Part shown: positions 37,698-52,075 of the stretch, piece after piece
Position numbering within the stretch: the first letter of the stretch is position 1
Layout of the letters: each line of letters starts with the position of its first letter
Assembly: GCF_020379485.1 (NCBI RefSeq)
Contig: NW_026016915.1
Span: forward strand, 1-64,000
Origin: Brassica napus
Lineage: Eukaryota > Streptophyta > Magnoliopsida > Brassicales > Brassicaceae
DNA length: 64,000 nt
Direction: 5' to 3'
Made by a program: the position numbers and the translations under genes
The notes under the pieces: generated by a model
The model's input: the letters and a program-made list of their open reading frames with translations, nothing else
The model's database searches: none
What the model was told of the DNA's origin: nothing

Positions 37698-38612
37698 TTA
37701 TACGGCAAGGACGATATATGCAAACTGAACATAATGGAATGTTTGGGTTTGAGAATCTTAAAGGAGATTTATATGGCAAGCTGTTTAATGCTTATGGGAA
37801 TTTTCTCTCCCAGTTCACCTATGTGAATGAGATATGGCTATATTAGATCCGTGAAGGAATTATTATCTGGTCGAGAAGGGAAACAAAGTAAACAAATTCA
37901 TGGATGCAGATAAAGATGAGATCATTGACAAAATCTTTTCATAAAATTGACATTCAAAGCGGAAATAATACATCATTCTGACATGACTTGTGGTCTAATT
38001 TGAGGAGACTCTGATATAGTGATATGATGGGAGAAAATTTTCATATAGATATGAGAATTCCAGAGAATGCCATGGTAGAGGAATGAATTCAAAGACTTAG
38101 AAGACAAGATATTTTATAGATGAGCTGAATAGTTTGGAAGATGTCATGAACAACCATAAACTACAACTTGAGCGTTATATATGGAGAAGTAAGTCATGAA
38201 GAAACAAGAAAGAAGGAATCGGATTCCTCAAGTGCATGTTCATCTACCATGGACAAAGAGTATTTGGTTCCCAAATGCAATGACAAAAAAACTATTTTCT
38301 CATGTGGATCGTTTGCACAACTGATTTTTTTTTTTAATATATGTTATGGTTGATCCGGTTATCTCCGATAGAAACAAATTTATATATTGGTACAGTGTAG
38401 ATATATCCCCGAATGGCCACCACACTGAACATGGGAACAAAAGAGTTGAAGATAATGTAGCATTTTGGATTAGCACCAAATCAAACAAATAGATCAATTC
38501 TCATTTTCTCTCAAATTCTAAACAGAAGCACTTTAACAGAAACATGTTCTTTTAGTATAATTCAACATTCTGTTAAAATAATAATAATGAATTAGATGGC
38601 TTATCACCCAGT
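37698..38612. other. Intergenic DNA after DOT1
   Basis: Less AT-rich than average with several short frames but no recognised domain; may be decayed retroelement sequence. Confidence 0.35.
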
Positions 38613-38628
38613 AAGAATCACCCTATAA

Positions 38629-38796
38629 TCCTATGGGACTCCTTTGGACTCCAATATGATGTTACCCTACCAACTACCCTGTTTTTACTTTCTTTTTTGC
38701 CAGGGCGTTGTGTTGTATAGATTAGTATCTTTTGTAAGAAACAATCTCTATCTTTATGATATATTAACATTCTTAGCAAAAAAAAAAAAAAAAAAA
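38629..38796 (+). mobile_element. Truncated retroposon with poly-A and exact target duplication
   Basis: A 168-bp insert ending in about 19 A. It is flanked by AGAATCACCCTATAA at 38614-38628 and again at 38797-38811. The body (TTTGCCAGGGCGTTGTG...) resembles a LINE 3' UTR, so this looks like a heavily 5'-truncated LINE copy. Confidence 0.8.
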
Positions 38797-38811
38797 AGAA
38801 TCACCCTATAA

Positions 38812-39326
38812 AAGTATAATTTAAATTTGATTTTTTTTTCATTTTAGTGTTCCCAGTTATCTACTTTTGGGTAACTAAAGTAAGTTTTTGGATGGTTCTA
38901 TTTCTATATAAATATTTTCGACGTTATTTACTAAAAGGTGTGAGTTATTTCAAACAAAACTTGTCATTTTTTTTTTTTAATATGCTAGAGATATCACAAG
39001 AAAATACCATCATTTGTATGAAAATAGTAGTATAAGATATTTTCATTTTCAAAACAAACCGAAACACAAATAAAAAACTAGCTAAATTTTAATTGCATAC
39101 ATTTGATCCGTTTTCTCTCATGGCATCATTTATGATGTGGCCTTGTGAGATATACACACAATGGACTTGCACTAGGCCCAAGTGTTTTAAAAATCTCGGG
39201 TCGACCCATGACAGAGAAAGAATCAGATCCGACCCGATAACGACTTTAGAGTAAACGTCTCATCATGAGTCTCTCTCACTAGGTTCCTGACGAGTCGCTG
39301 CTCTCTCTCTCCGTCTCCGAAAAAAA
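38812..39326. other. Upstream region of CYP18-2
   Basis: AT-rich until about 39100, then the likely promoter and leader of the cyclophilin gene with a CT-rich stretch just before the ATG. Confidence 0.4.
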
Positions 39327-39397
39327 ATGACGGCGAGACCTGAAGGAAGCCCCCCGGAGGTTACACTGGAGACCTCCATGGGTCCGTTCACCGTCGA

Positions 39398-39433
<36 letters not shown>

Positions 39434-40571
39434 TTGCATTTCTATTAGGTTTCTAACTGATAACGCTCGATCCTGAGATCTAGATTTAGGGTTTTAGAAA
39501 GGGGTTTACAGTGATTTGATGTTTGTAAGTTTGATCTCAGATGTATTACAAACACTCCCCGAGAACTTGCCGTAACTTCGTGGAGCTATCACGGAGAGGT
39601 TACTATGACAACGTTCTCTTTCACAGGATCATCAAGGTCCGTTCTTTATTTTCCTAATCTGAGTGTTTTGTTGTACTGAGATCACTTTGATGATGAAAGT
39701 TTGTTCCTTTGGTATTTTATTTGTTTCAGGATTTCATTGTGCAAGGTGGAGATCCTACTGGAACTGGAAGAGGTGGCCAATCCATTTATGGGTACATTCT
39801 CTCATTGTCTTTCTTTGATCAATGCTGGTTGATTCCATGGATATGTTAGTAAACGAATTTGGATCAGAACATGGCTAAGCTTTGATGAAGGTTTATAGTG
39901 AAGTTAGCTCTATTAAGGTTATATTCAGTGTGAACAGATTTAAATAAGTTTTTTTTTCGTCTTATACTCACTCAAGACTTGCATAGATTTTGAATTTGGG
40001 CAAAAACGTTATTCATAACTTACTGAACATGTTATATATAGTCGACTAAGGTTCTAGATATCTCAACAATCCTCAGTTTACTCTATTGATTTGATTCTCC
40101 GCTTTACTTGTTTTGCGTCCGCTGATGTGTGTTTAGAGGCTTAGAAACATAGAGCTACTACTTTATTGGTTTAGAGATAATGGGTCTTTTGCCATTGTTC
40201 TTGTACTAGTTCCAAGTTTGAGGACGAGATAAAGCCTGAGTTGAAGCACACAGGAGCTGGGATTTTGTCAATGGCAAACGCTGGTCCCAACACCAACGGG
40301 AGTCAGTTCTTCATCACTTTAGCACCAGCACCCTCCTTGGATGGTAACACACATCCATCTCTCGAAAACACTGGTCTAATTTGCTATGATGTCACTTAAT
40401 TGTGTTCGTCTGTTGACATCTCTCTGTGATCATCTTCCAGGAAAGCACACGATATTTGGCAGAGTCTGTCGTGGTATGGAGGTGATCAAGAGGCTCGGTA
40501 GTGTCCAAACCGATAACACCGACAGGCCAATCCATGAAGTGAAGATTCTGAGGACCAAAGTGGTTGATTAG
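39327..40571 (+). CDS. CYP18-2: Cyclophilin-type peptidyl-prolyl isomerase
   Basis: Five exons: 39327-39398, 39541-39636, 39730-39791, 40210-40343 and 40441-40571; GT-AG borders and phases agree, giving 164 residues, the length of AtCYP18-2. The single cyclophilin domain fills the protein. Active-site residues are visible: Arg of [15 protein letters not shown], then the [17 protein letters not shown] block and GKHTIFGRV. The product begins [19 protein letters not shown] and has no targeting signal, so it is cytosolic or nuclear. It catalyses cis-trans isomerisation of X-Pro bonds; close relatives of this PPIL1 type associate with the spliceosome. A CT microsatellite fills the start of intron 1. 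Only the last exon shows as a frame of any length. Confidence 0.93.
39400..39430. repeat. CT microsatellite in CYP18-2 intron 1
   Basis: About 14 CT units directly after the donor site. Confidence 0.8.
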
Positions 40572-40966
40572 AAGCAGCATAAGTAAACGATGACGACATG
40601 AAGAATTAACTCTGTACTGATCCTTGCTACTACTATGGAAAATGTTTTCTTCCTGACCAATAAAAAGTTACAAGGTTGATTTAATTCAGTTCACCATCTC
40701 TGTTTTTGTAATATGGATCGTTTCTATCAAAAATCATCTTATCCTAGTTTCTCTATACCGTATGGGATTGATTTCATCATACATTTGCACAAATAAATGA
40801 ATATTGACTATACAACGTGCCCTTCAAATTGAAAGGCCATTTGTAGCAAATGTTTTGCCATAGGTGGAAGAAGATGGTGTTTCTCTGGGCACTGTGAGAT
40901 AATTATTATATTGAGATTCGAAAATCTCCTTTTTAATACACAATGTTGAATTATAGAGCATTCAAA
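40572..40966. other. Spacer between CYP18-2 and tRNA-Asn
   Basis: Contains the CYP18-2 3' UTR with AATAAAAAG-like polyadenylation sequence near 40660; nothing else seen. Confidence 0.4.
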
Positions 40967-40984
40967 GCTGGAATAGCTCAGTTA

Positions 40985-41016
<32 letters not shown>

Positions 41017-41040
41017 GAGGTTCGACCCCTCCTTCTAGCG
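40967..41040 (+). tRNA. tRNA-Asn (GTT)
   Basis: A 74-nt cloverleaf. Acceptor GCTGGAA pairs with TTCTAGC, discriminator G. D-loop AGCTCAGTTAGTTAGAGC. Anticodon stem TGTGG/CCACA with loop CTGTTAA, anticodon GTT. T arm GGAGG-TTCGACC-CCTCC. Internal A and B boxes are intact and no intron is present. Confidence 0.97.
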
Positions 41041-41303
41041 AAAGTTTACATATGATTGTTTTTATTTTGTAATCTTTTCGTTTGGCAACAGTGGGCGAAT
41101 GTAACTCTTCCTCTCAAGGTAATTTGTGTTTCTGTTTTCGATTGATATGTATTTCAACAATTTTGGGCTAAAGAATTAGATCAGATGAATTGTTGATTAT
41201 GAAAAGTTTAAAACAAATTATCAAAACGGATACCCTGTCAAATTCAAAACACATCAGTGTTTCGTACACTAAGCGCTAAATCCAATTTAAGTACCTGCAT
41301 GAA

Positions 41304-41308
<5 letters not shown>

Positions 41309-41356
<48 letters not shown>

Positions 41357-41357
41357 C

Positions 41358-41388
<31 letters not shown>
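41309..41388 (+). tRNA. tRNA-Leu (TAG)
   Basis: An 80-nt class II tRNA. Acceptor GACAGTT pairs with AGCTGTC, discriminator A. Anticodon stem CCAGA/TCTGG with loop TTTAGGC, anticodon TAG. The long variable arm is GTCCGCAAGGGC, and the T arm GTGGG-TTCAAAT-CCCAC. No intron. Confidence 0.97.
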
Positions 41389-41467
41389 GATATCTTTTTT
41401 GTTTCTTCAAATTAATGATACGACGTCGTTAATCAAGGCATCAACAAATGAATGTTAAAGTACATTC

Positions 41468-41542
41468 AGCCCAATACTAATGAAACACAGCCCAAAACGA
41501 ATATCAAAACCCTAAACGAAAGGGCTCACTCAGAAACCCTAA
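41468..41542 (+). promoter_or_regulatory. RPS14 promoter motifs (AGCCCA and telo boxes)
   Basis: AGCCCAA occurs at 41468-41474 and 41489-41495, and AAACCCTAA (telo box) at 41507-41515 and 41534-41542, followed by a TATAAAA-like run. This pairing of site-II-type and telo boxes marks plant ribosomal protein promoters. Confidence 0.7.
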
Positions 41543-41640
41543 TTATAAAAATCAATTTCATTTTTATCCCTGCACTCTCTTCCTCTAAGCCAAGGCGGAA
41601 ACTACAGAAGGAAGAAGTGACCTTGCTGTGATCTTTAACA

Positions 41641-42579
<939 letters not shown>

Positions 42580-42892
42580 GTTTTCTATGGCTATTTATTT
42601 AATCTCATGCGTTTCATTTCATAACAATGTTTTTTTTTTTGAGTTTTGTGAACGAGTTTCGGATTGATCGCTTTTTGTTAAATTGAACAACATATATCTA
42701 CTATCATTAGTCTATGGCCTTGGTGAATGACTTCATTGCTGTTATCATTATTGTCAAAAGTCACTTATTCAAAGTCTTCATCATTTTTGTTTAGAGATCT
42801 GTGGTACTGTGGTTATTTAAATGTGATAAAGTAAATCGTTGCCCTTCTATTATATTTTTCCTTCGGACAGGCGAGAAAACTAAATATAGATC
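42580..42892. other. Spacer after RPS14
   Basis: RPS14 3' UTR and intergenic DNA; nothing else recognised. Confidence 0.4.
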
Positions 42893-43910
42893 CTTTTTTG
42901 ATAAAAGTATACAACTTTTCAACATTAACTACTAAAAATACTTTAACAACCAAAACTCAAAAATAACTTATTATGTTGGTTACAATTTATTAAACTAAAA
43001 CAACCAAACTCAAAAATAAACTCTCAAAGAGGTCTAAAAGACAGGTAAAACAGCAGCAAAGATGGAGACAGGTCAGGAGACGGGAAGCGATCTCGGATTA
43101 GATGGTCCAGGGCATGGCAAAGACCTTCAGCAGAGGTGGAGACGGAGGTGAAAATACGAGAGTTGCGTTCCCTCCAGATAAGGTAGATGGCGGATTGCAG
43201 TATAAGCTTAATCACTGCAAAAGCTTTAGGGCCAAGGCGATTAAGAGAGATTAAAGCAGCAGGAGAGTGAATGTCTGAGGGTACATCAGGGATGATTCCT
43301 TGCACAAAGTGCTTCCATAAGGTGCAAGAGAATTCACACTAAAAAAGAGGTGATGGTGAGTCTCGACACCGGTAGGGCACAGCATACATGCAGCTGGTTC
43401 ATTTAAGCCCCAGCGACGAAGACGGTCACGAATGGGTAGTCTTCTCAACAAGACTAGCCACGTTATGAACGTATTACAGGGAATATGCTCTCTGAACCAT
43501 ATAACCTTGGACTAAAAGACTGTAGGAGAGTGATGTCTAATATGCTTCCAAGTGGTCTTAGAAGAGAAGGATGGCCCGAAGCTTCCATCAGCTTTACGCC
43601 AAAGGAACTGATCACTACCGTTATCTGGAGATGGAGGAGGAATAGTCGTGAGAACTATTTGGAGAGTCACCGCTTCGGGTGATCTAGCAGAAGGAAGCAC
43701 CCAATACCATCGCAAACCACTTCAGAAACTGTAGCGTCTTTCCTAATTATCAACATACGCGGACCTTGTTCTCCTAACACAGAAATCAAATGACCTAGCA
43801 GAGTCCAAGTGTCGTACCAAAAGGAGGAGGAGATGCTGTTCCTTCGCAAGAAATCATTTAGCATAGGCTTGAGCTGAAGCATACTCCTCACAGTAGGAGA
43901 GAATCTTGGA
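42893..43910 (-). mobile_element. Decayed LINE 3' fragment (zf-RVT / RNase H side)
   Basis: Minus strand, broken into several frames by shifts. In order from the right: SSFWYDTWTLLGHLI (LINE region before the zinc finger), then a zf-RVT block (IPCNTFITWLVLLRRLPIRD, AACMLCPTGVETHHHLFF with Cys and His residues), then IYLIWRERNSRIF near the C-terminus. A short A run (T on the plus strand near 42894) marks the 3' end. No reverse transcriptase core remains; a pseudogene fragment. Its right edge abuts the ubiquitin-L40 duplication. Confidence 0.8.
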
Positions 43911-44228
43911 GAAATTAACAGTTTTCGCTAAGACGTTCAATTCATACTACAAAGTGGAAAGATTCATTGGCGTAGTTACTTTCAATATCAAGTGGATTGA
44001 AGTTGATGTTTACAGTTTACTTATAGACGTTCATTATAGAGAATTCTTACTTATATGCTCCATTCAACATCTCGATATGCAGAGCTAGGCATTAGATCAA
44101 ATGTTGTTGTGAGTTAAACGAGTCGCTTAATCATGGTTTGATATTTCACATTTTACATGTGTAAGGGAATTGTCGAAATGTACATAAGTTTGTGGGCTTA
44201 AAAAGCCCATTGTAAGAGCCCACTTCAA

Positions 44229-44258
44229 AAACCCTAGAAATGAAGGAGAGGACTTTAA
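44229..44258 (+). promoter_or_regulatory. Telo box and TATA region of ubiquitin-L40 copy A
   Basis: AAACCCTA at 44229-44236 and TTTAAATA near 44254, with AGCCCA motifs just upstream (44208-44222). The same set precedes copy B. Confidence 0.6.
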
Positions 44259-44284
44259 ATACTCTTCTTCTCTCCTTCTTGTAA

Positions 44285-45263
<979 letters not shown>

Positions 45264-45973
45264 TCTGTATTGTTTATTCTCAACAGACTTATTTATCTAT
45301 GTGTTTTTTTTTCCTTGAAAGACATCTCTAGTGTTTTGACACAAACTCGTTTCAGTGAATTTTAATCCTAAAAGATTTTCGTTAGTAAATCTGAATTGTC
45401 TTTGGCTTTTTTTTTTCTTTACAAATTCCAACTTTTTATCATCTTATTTAATTTGCTAATAGTTGATGTAGAACATATTCCATTATAGGAGAATTTGACA
45501 TAACAATAATAAGAAATTAATTGGGTTTTTGGGTTTTTGGGCACCGGAATATCACTGATAACTTCAAAGTAATCCAAGCCTTGAAGTTATTGCATTGAAC
45601 TTACTTCTCACACAAAACTTAAATTTCCGGTATGATTCTAAATCATTGTTGTCATAAATCCGGTTTACCTTCAATTCAGAGACACTTCCACAACTATTTT
45701 TGCTAGTTATGATGATTCCAATTGCTATAGCTGTGAAACGTACATCACCCACATAAGCTTTGTTTGCATCTTTGTCTATATGAGCCTGCAGTAACTATCA
45801 CCAAGTCTCGGCTTGCTTCTAGTTATGCTTTGTTGATGGTTCCACTTTCTAAATGAATGACCAAATCACTGCCAGTATCATAAGATGTTTTATTTTAAGC
45901 TTTATAAGCAGCTTACAAACGAGATTGTAAGAAAACCCCAAGTGAATAATTGCTATTGCTGTATAATATAAAA
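45264..45973. other. 3' flank of ubiquitin-L40 copy A
   Basis: 3' UTR and spacer. Parts (45264-45556 and 45800-45960) align with the matching flank of copy B. No gene. Confidence 0.5.
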
Positions 45974-46700
45974 CTAGATTCGGACCTGTGCGCCCCCACG
46001 GGTATATGTTTTATTTTTTATATAATACTATTTGTTTTATATAATTAATAGTGAATAAATTAATTGTAGGATATAACAAATTGTAAATTTAGATATTTCC
46101 AAACATAATAATGGTACTATTTGCATTTATAAATTTAATTTATTTGTTTAAATTGTCAATTGTATTTCTCATTTCTTACAAAGATGACTTATAACTCTAG
46201 AGTGGAAAATAGAACAGTGTGTATTCTACAGTTTGATATGTGTTCTGCGTAACTATTATTCATATTTAATTTATATAAAAATTCTTAAATATATTATTAC
46301 AATTTAATTTATAAGTTAGATTAAATTTTATTAATTTTAAAATCTACCTCAAAATGTAAAAATTGATTTTAATCTTTTATAGTTTAAATACATTTCATTT
46401 TAAAAATTATTTATACACTAATTTATTCATTTATGCAAAGTTGAATTTTAGATTTTAGAATTTTTTTAGTAAATAGAATGTTGCAATCTTTTAAATAAAT
46501 TTGGTAGCTAAATTTTAAGAAAACAATTAATATATATATTTTTATGGAAACTGATATTTATTATGTTTAAAATTAATTAAGGTTAAGAGTGAAAAAAAGG
46601 AGTGCTATTGGCTGTAATTAAAATGTTGTTTCAATGGTTAATTTACATTTGTACTCTTATGTACATAGAAATTTTGTTTCTAGATCATTAACGACATATT
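45974..46700 (-). mobile_element. Helitron 3' end, minus strand (5' end unresolved)
   Basis: Read on the minus strand, an imperfect hairpin (CCCGTG...CACAGG) is followed by TCCGAATCTAG and then T, the Helitron 3' terminus. AT-rich body follows to the right. I could not find the TC start; the right limit given here is only where AT-rich element-like sequence thins out. It may extend to about 48340 and so carry the gene fragments there. Confidence 0.5.
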
Positions 46701-47084
46701 TTCTTAACACTAACCATGTTTTCAAATCTTAATAAGACTTTTTCAAACATAATAGTGTTATAGTTTACATGTTTGTCATCCAACTAATTGTTTCAAACTG
46801 TTATAGTTTCTGTAGTTTCTGATTATATATTTATTTTATTGAATTTCGTTTAGTATAAATGTATATATAGACGTGAAGAATTTTCATGTGTATTTGCTTT
46901 AAGGTACAGACTTGCAGTAACTTCTTACAGAAATATATACAATCCAAAATGTAATCATGGTTATTTAAATAATTTTTGGAGCAGCTGTCAGTAAGATATT
47001 ACCTCTTTGTAACAGAGAAACCAAAGTATCTTTCAAAAACTATGAAAAAACATCTAAAACAACCATAGAACACATATAATGTAC

Positions 47085-47738
47085 CTTTCAGCAAAATTTT
47101 CAGCTCGAGCAGGAGCATCTGAAACAGTTGTATCACTCTCTGCGCATTTACTGCAACAAAAAGAAGAAGTTTTAGAACATTGAAAGCTTATGTTTTTATA
47201 TTCATTAATTAGATTATTTCCCTATAGACTTGCACTGATAGACAACCACAGTTAATACTTATTCAACGCAACATGAGCTTTGAACCAATCAATACATATC
47301 CATGAACAACAAAGCTCGACACAAGCAATTTAGTCTGTCAATGAAAGAGCTCACAGACTCTACAGAGAAGCTGCCAAAGAGAAATTTCAAAATACGTACC
47401 CATGAACAGTCAAGCGCGACACAAGCAATTTAGTCTGTCAATGAAAGAGCTTTTTAACTTGCAATGCAATCTGGTGGTCCACCATGCCTCTCTGGATCTT
47501 TCTTCAGTTCCTCAAGAATTTCTGATACCTTAGAGATGTTCCAACCAATAAATTAAATGCAATAACAGTACTTTTGGCTAAAACATCACTTCTTTGCAGC
47601 AGATAAATCAAAGAATCCTTCACAAAATATGAAAAGATATTCAAAGCAAACCCCATAGAACACACAAAACGAACCTTGGCACAACTTTTGAGCTCGAACA
47701 GAAGCATCTGGAACGTTGTATCGCTCTTTGCTCGATTC
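47085..47738 (-). pseudogene. Duplicated exon-like gene fragments of unknown family
   Basis: On the minus strand an exon-like block 47738-47675 (NRAKSDTTFQMLLFELKSCAK) has AG before and GT after. It joins in phase to 47528-47454 (VSEILEELKKDPERHGGPPDC, then IAS and stop). A second version of the first exon, also with AG/GT borders, lies at 47150-47085 within a duplicated block of roughly 215 bp. A 51-bp word repeats at 47301 and 47401. I do not recognise the family. Sitting among Helitron ends, this may be captured gene sequence or a decayed local gene. Possible upstream exons near 48046-48250 are unclear. Confidence 0.45.
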
Positions 47739-48355
47739 CTGCAAAAAAAAGGAAGCAGCTTTAGAACACTGGAAGCTTATGTTTTTATAACCATCAATAT
47801 AAGGAATTATATTGTTTCATAGAGACTTGCATAAACAATACAACATGAGGTATGAACCAATGAATACGTGAATCATTCAGATCAATTAACGGAAAGTACA
47901 TGGCTTTGAACAAAAAAAAATCAAAGCTTTGACCAGACCCATGAACAAAAACAATTCACATAACCTAGCAAAAGAATCCGACTTTCAGAAAAGATGTGAA
48001 ATTAAAGGCTGAAAGATAAAGGAAGAGAGAGAGGGAGATGGAACTTCAAAGGAGGGATGGAGTTGGCCAAGCTTCCTTCTTTAACGTTATCAGATAAGTG
48101 CCATGGAAATATATCATAGTGAGTGTTGCGATGGGAATCAAAGCAGAGGAAGGACCCAAAGCGAAAGCGAGACAGCATAGATGGAGGAGAGGGATGCAGA
48201 AGATGAACATGATATCAAGAGGAAGTCTGTTTACTCTCTCTCTCAAAACTCCCTATGATCGGACTCTGTTTGTGTGCTTTTTTTTTCTCACTGCAAAACT
48301 CAAGGTTGAGATCTTTTGGTTAAGATTATTCTCGTCAAAATCTTAATCAATTAAA

Positions 48356-49133
48356 CTAGATTTTGATCCGCGCTTTAAAAGCGCAGATTTTTCTTTGGAT
48401 TATATACAAATTTTGTGAATTAATATTTTGAAAATGTTGTGAATTATTATGTAACTTATTTAAATTATATAATTCATGAATTAATTTATTTAAGATTTTG
48501 TATGTATTCTTTTTTTGTTCAAATATATGTACACTCTTATATAACTTTATCTTAGATATGAACATTTTACCAAACCTGTAAGTTGTTAAAATGTTTTAAT
48601 GAAAACACTAATTTGTTATATTTTTGTGATGAAAACACTGACTCATTTAAATAATAGATATCTAATATATGGTTCATTAAAATCTTGTTATATGAGGTAG
48701 AATGTTGGTTTATAATAATTTCATACCATCATTCGATACAAACATATTATATAAATATTACTAATAGAACAATGGTTCGTACAAAACCTATGTGCATATT
48801 TAAAAGGCTATAAATCGACAGTTTAGATTATAATATTTAAAGTCAATAAACAGTAATATGTTTTATTTAAATGTAGGAGATTTTATTTGGTTGCTATAAA
48901 ATAGGTTGATTATAAGATTTAGTTATATATAATAGGTTGGACTAAAAAATGAAAGAGTCCAAACAACTTTTATAAGTAGATTTATTAAGACTGCTTTCCT
49001 TTTAATTAAATAGATATTGAATCAAATACAAAATATATAAAACGACTGTTTTTATGGTTAGTGGCATTGGTATATAATTATTTAGAAAAAGTTAGGTTAA
49101 GTACTAAATGTACTTCTGTTTTAATAGATTAGA
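48356..49133 (-). mobile_element. Non-autonomous Helitron, minus strand
   Basis: On the minus strand it starts near TCTAATCTATTAAAACAGAA at 49133 and ends with the hairpin GCGCTTTTAAAGCGC, then GGATCAAAATCTAG at 48356, between A and T. The subterminal TTAAAACAGAAGT is shared with the Helitron at 21888-23720. An alternative start is 49128. No coding capacity. Confidence 0.7.
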
Positions 49134-49633
49134 TTCTAGAAAAATTGATTTTCATATTTAATATGTTTTCCATTTTAACTTATGAGCTGGGTTGTAGGTT
49201 TAAATTATTATCTTTTAAACACACAATTTATAAATTAAAGTGGCTGTAGAAAGAAGATGAGGTGTGAAAATTACTCAAACCACGTACCAATCACCCCCAG
49301 TACATAAAGAACATCAACAGTTTTCTCTTTTATCATATTACAAAGGGAAAGATTCATAGGCATAGTTACTTTCGATATCAAAGTTGATGTTTACAGTTTA
49401 CTTTTAGACGTTTATTATAGACAACTCTTCATTGTATGCTCCGTTCAATCTCGACGTGTAGAGTTGGGCTTTAGATTAATATCCAAAAAGCAAAAGATTT
49501 TGGCAAAAGTTAAGAATAATAATCAAATGTTGTTGCGAGTTAAACGAGCCCGCTCAACATGGTTTGACATTTCACATGTAAAATAAGTTAGTGGGCTTAC
49601 CAATCTAGAGCCCATTCGAAAAGCCCACATGAG

Positions 49634-49641
49634 AAACCCTA
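49634..49641 (+). promoter_or_regulatory. Telo box of ubiquitin-L40 copy B
   Basis: AAACCCTA, preceded by two AGCCCA motifs (49609-49625) and followed by TTTAAATA, as in copy A. Confidence 0.6.
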
Positions 49642-49650
49642 GAAATGTAG

Positions 49651-50682
<1,032 letters not shown>

Positions 50683-52075
50683 TCTGTTTTGTTTGTTCAC
50701 AACAAGCTTATTTATCTGTGTTTTTTTTTTTCCTTGAAAGACATCTCTCTAGTGTTTTGTCACAAACTCGTTTCAGTGGATTTTAATCCTACAAGATTTA
50801 CAGTAGTAAATCTGAATTGTCTTTGGCTTTTTTTTTTTCTTTACAGATTCCAACTTTTTATCATCTTATTTAATTTGCCAATAGTTGATATTCCATTATA
50901 GGAGAATTTGACATAACAATAATAAGAAATTAATGTGGGTTTTGGGGCACCGGAATATCAATGATAACACCTGGCTATACTAATGGTCTCGTCTCAAAAT
51001 AAGCATTAGGTGTTTAGTTCCAACAATAGTAGACCAATTTGTAGTACTTAGAACGATGTTATGAAATCGTCTAAATAGAAAAAATAATGAAAGTAAAACT
51101 AATCCCAAACGAAGCTTGATCCAGTTCTTTGCAAAGCAAAATTAAATGATAAAACCACTCCAACACCAAATACTAGTGTCATTCTCAGAGAAGAGGAAGT
51201 AGATGCTCATGCAGTAATAACTAATCATAAATATGAAGACGAGCCATGCCCCACAATATACATAACCCAATCATGTACTTCTACGTAACAGAAGCTACGC
51301 CACAACTACTTTGAAGAGACCAACTCCAAAGAACAAGGCCACACAACAAACCTGATAACGACTACAAGACCACCAGAAGAACACTGAAGAAAAGGATCGA
51401 TTCCAAGTCTCGTGTTGCTTCTAGTTATGCTTTGTTGATGGTTCCACTTTCTAAACGAATGACCAAATCATTAATCACTACCAGTATCATAAGATGTTAT
51501 TGTAAGCTTTACAAACGAGATTGCAAGAAAATCCCAAGTGAATAATTGCTCAGTTATAAAACTTTGAAAAACTAGCACGATCAAAAAGATGTTCATAATT
51601 ATACTCTCAAATGGTTATAGAGGATTCTATCGGAATGTCCTCTGCTCATGGTATCCAGAAAATCTTATGGTATTGTGAGAAACATAACTCTTTCAAGTGG
51701 CACAATGACTTTAATTTCACAAATGCTACTTGATTTCCCACTGAAAATGTCCATCGTTGGGATTTGAAAGCATCTTCTTGTTTGAGTCATATATAGAAAG
51801 TGATCAAAGGGTAAACAAGACGAGCAAAAAGGGTCGAAGATTCTGCATTTTGTTGATGCTTTAGAACAACCCTTTTTGAGATCTTAGACTGTTGTAAGTA
51901 ACACCACAACTGAAATAAGAAGAATATATTTCAATGTGTCAAAAGACATAAGAATCTCTGACTCTTCTTTGATTCGTTGATCCCACACTTTCACAAACGT
52001 GCACACAGATAGTATAGTTATACAGACACTGCTTTCAAAAACTAAATGAGCATAAAATGGAACAGAGATGGTTCC
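50683..52075. other. Spacer between ubiquitin-L40 copy B and kinesin-5
   Basis: Contains duplicated 3' flank (to about 51560), then sequence probably including the kinesin 3' UTR. No gene seen. The genes lying between these two in Arabidopsis (At2g36180, At2g36190) are not recognisable. Confidence 0.45.

Noticed and set aside
43024..43891. Several separate small proteins on the minus strand
   Set aside because: They are pieces of one frameshifted LINE fragment.
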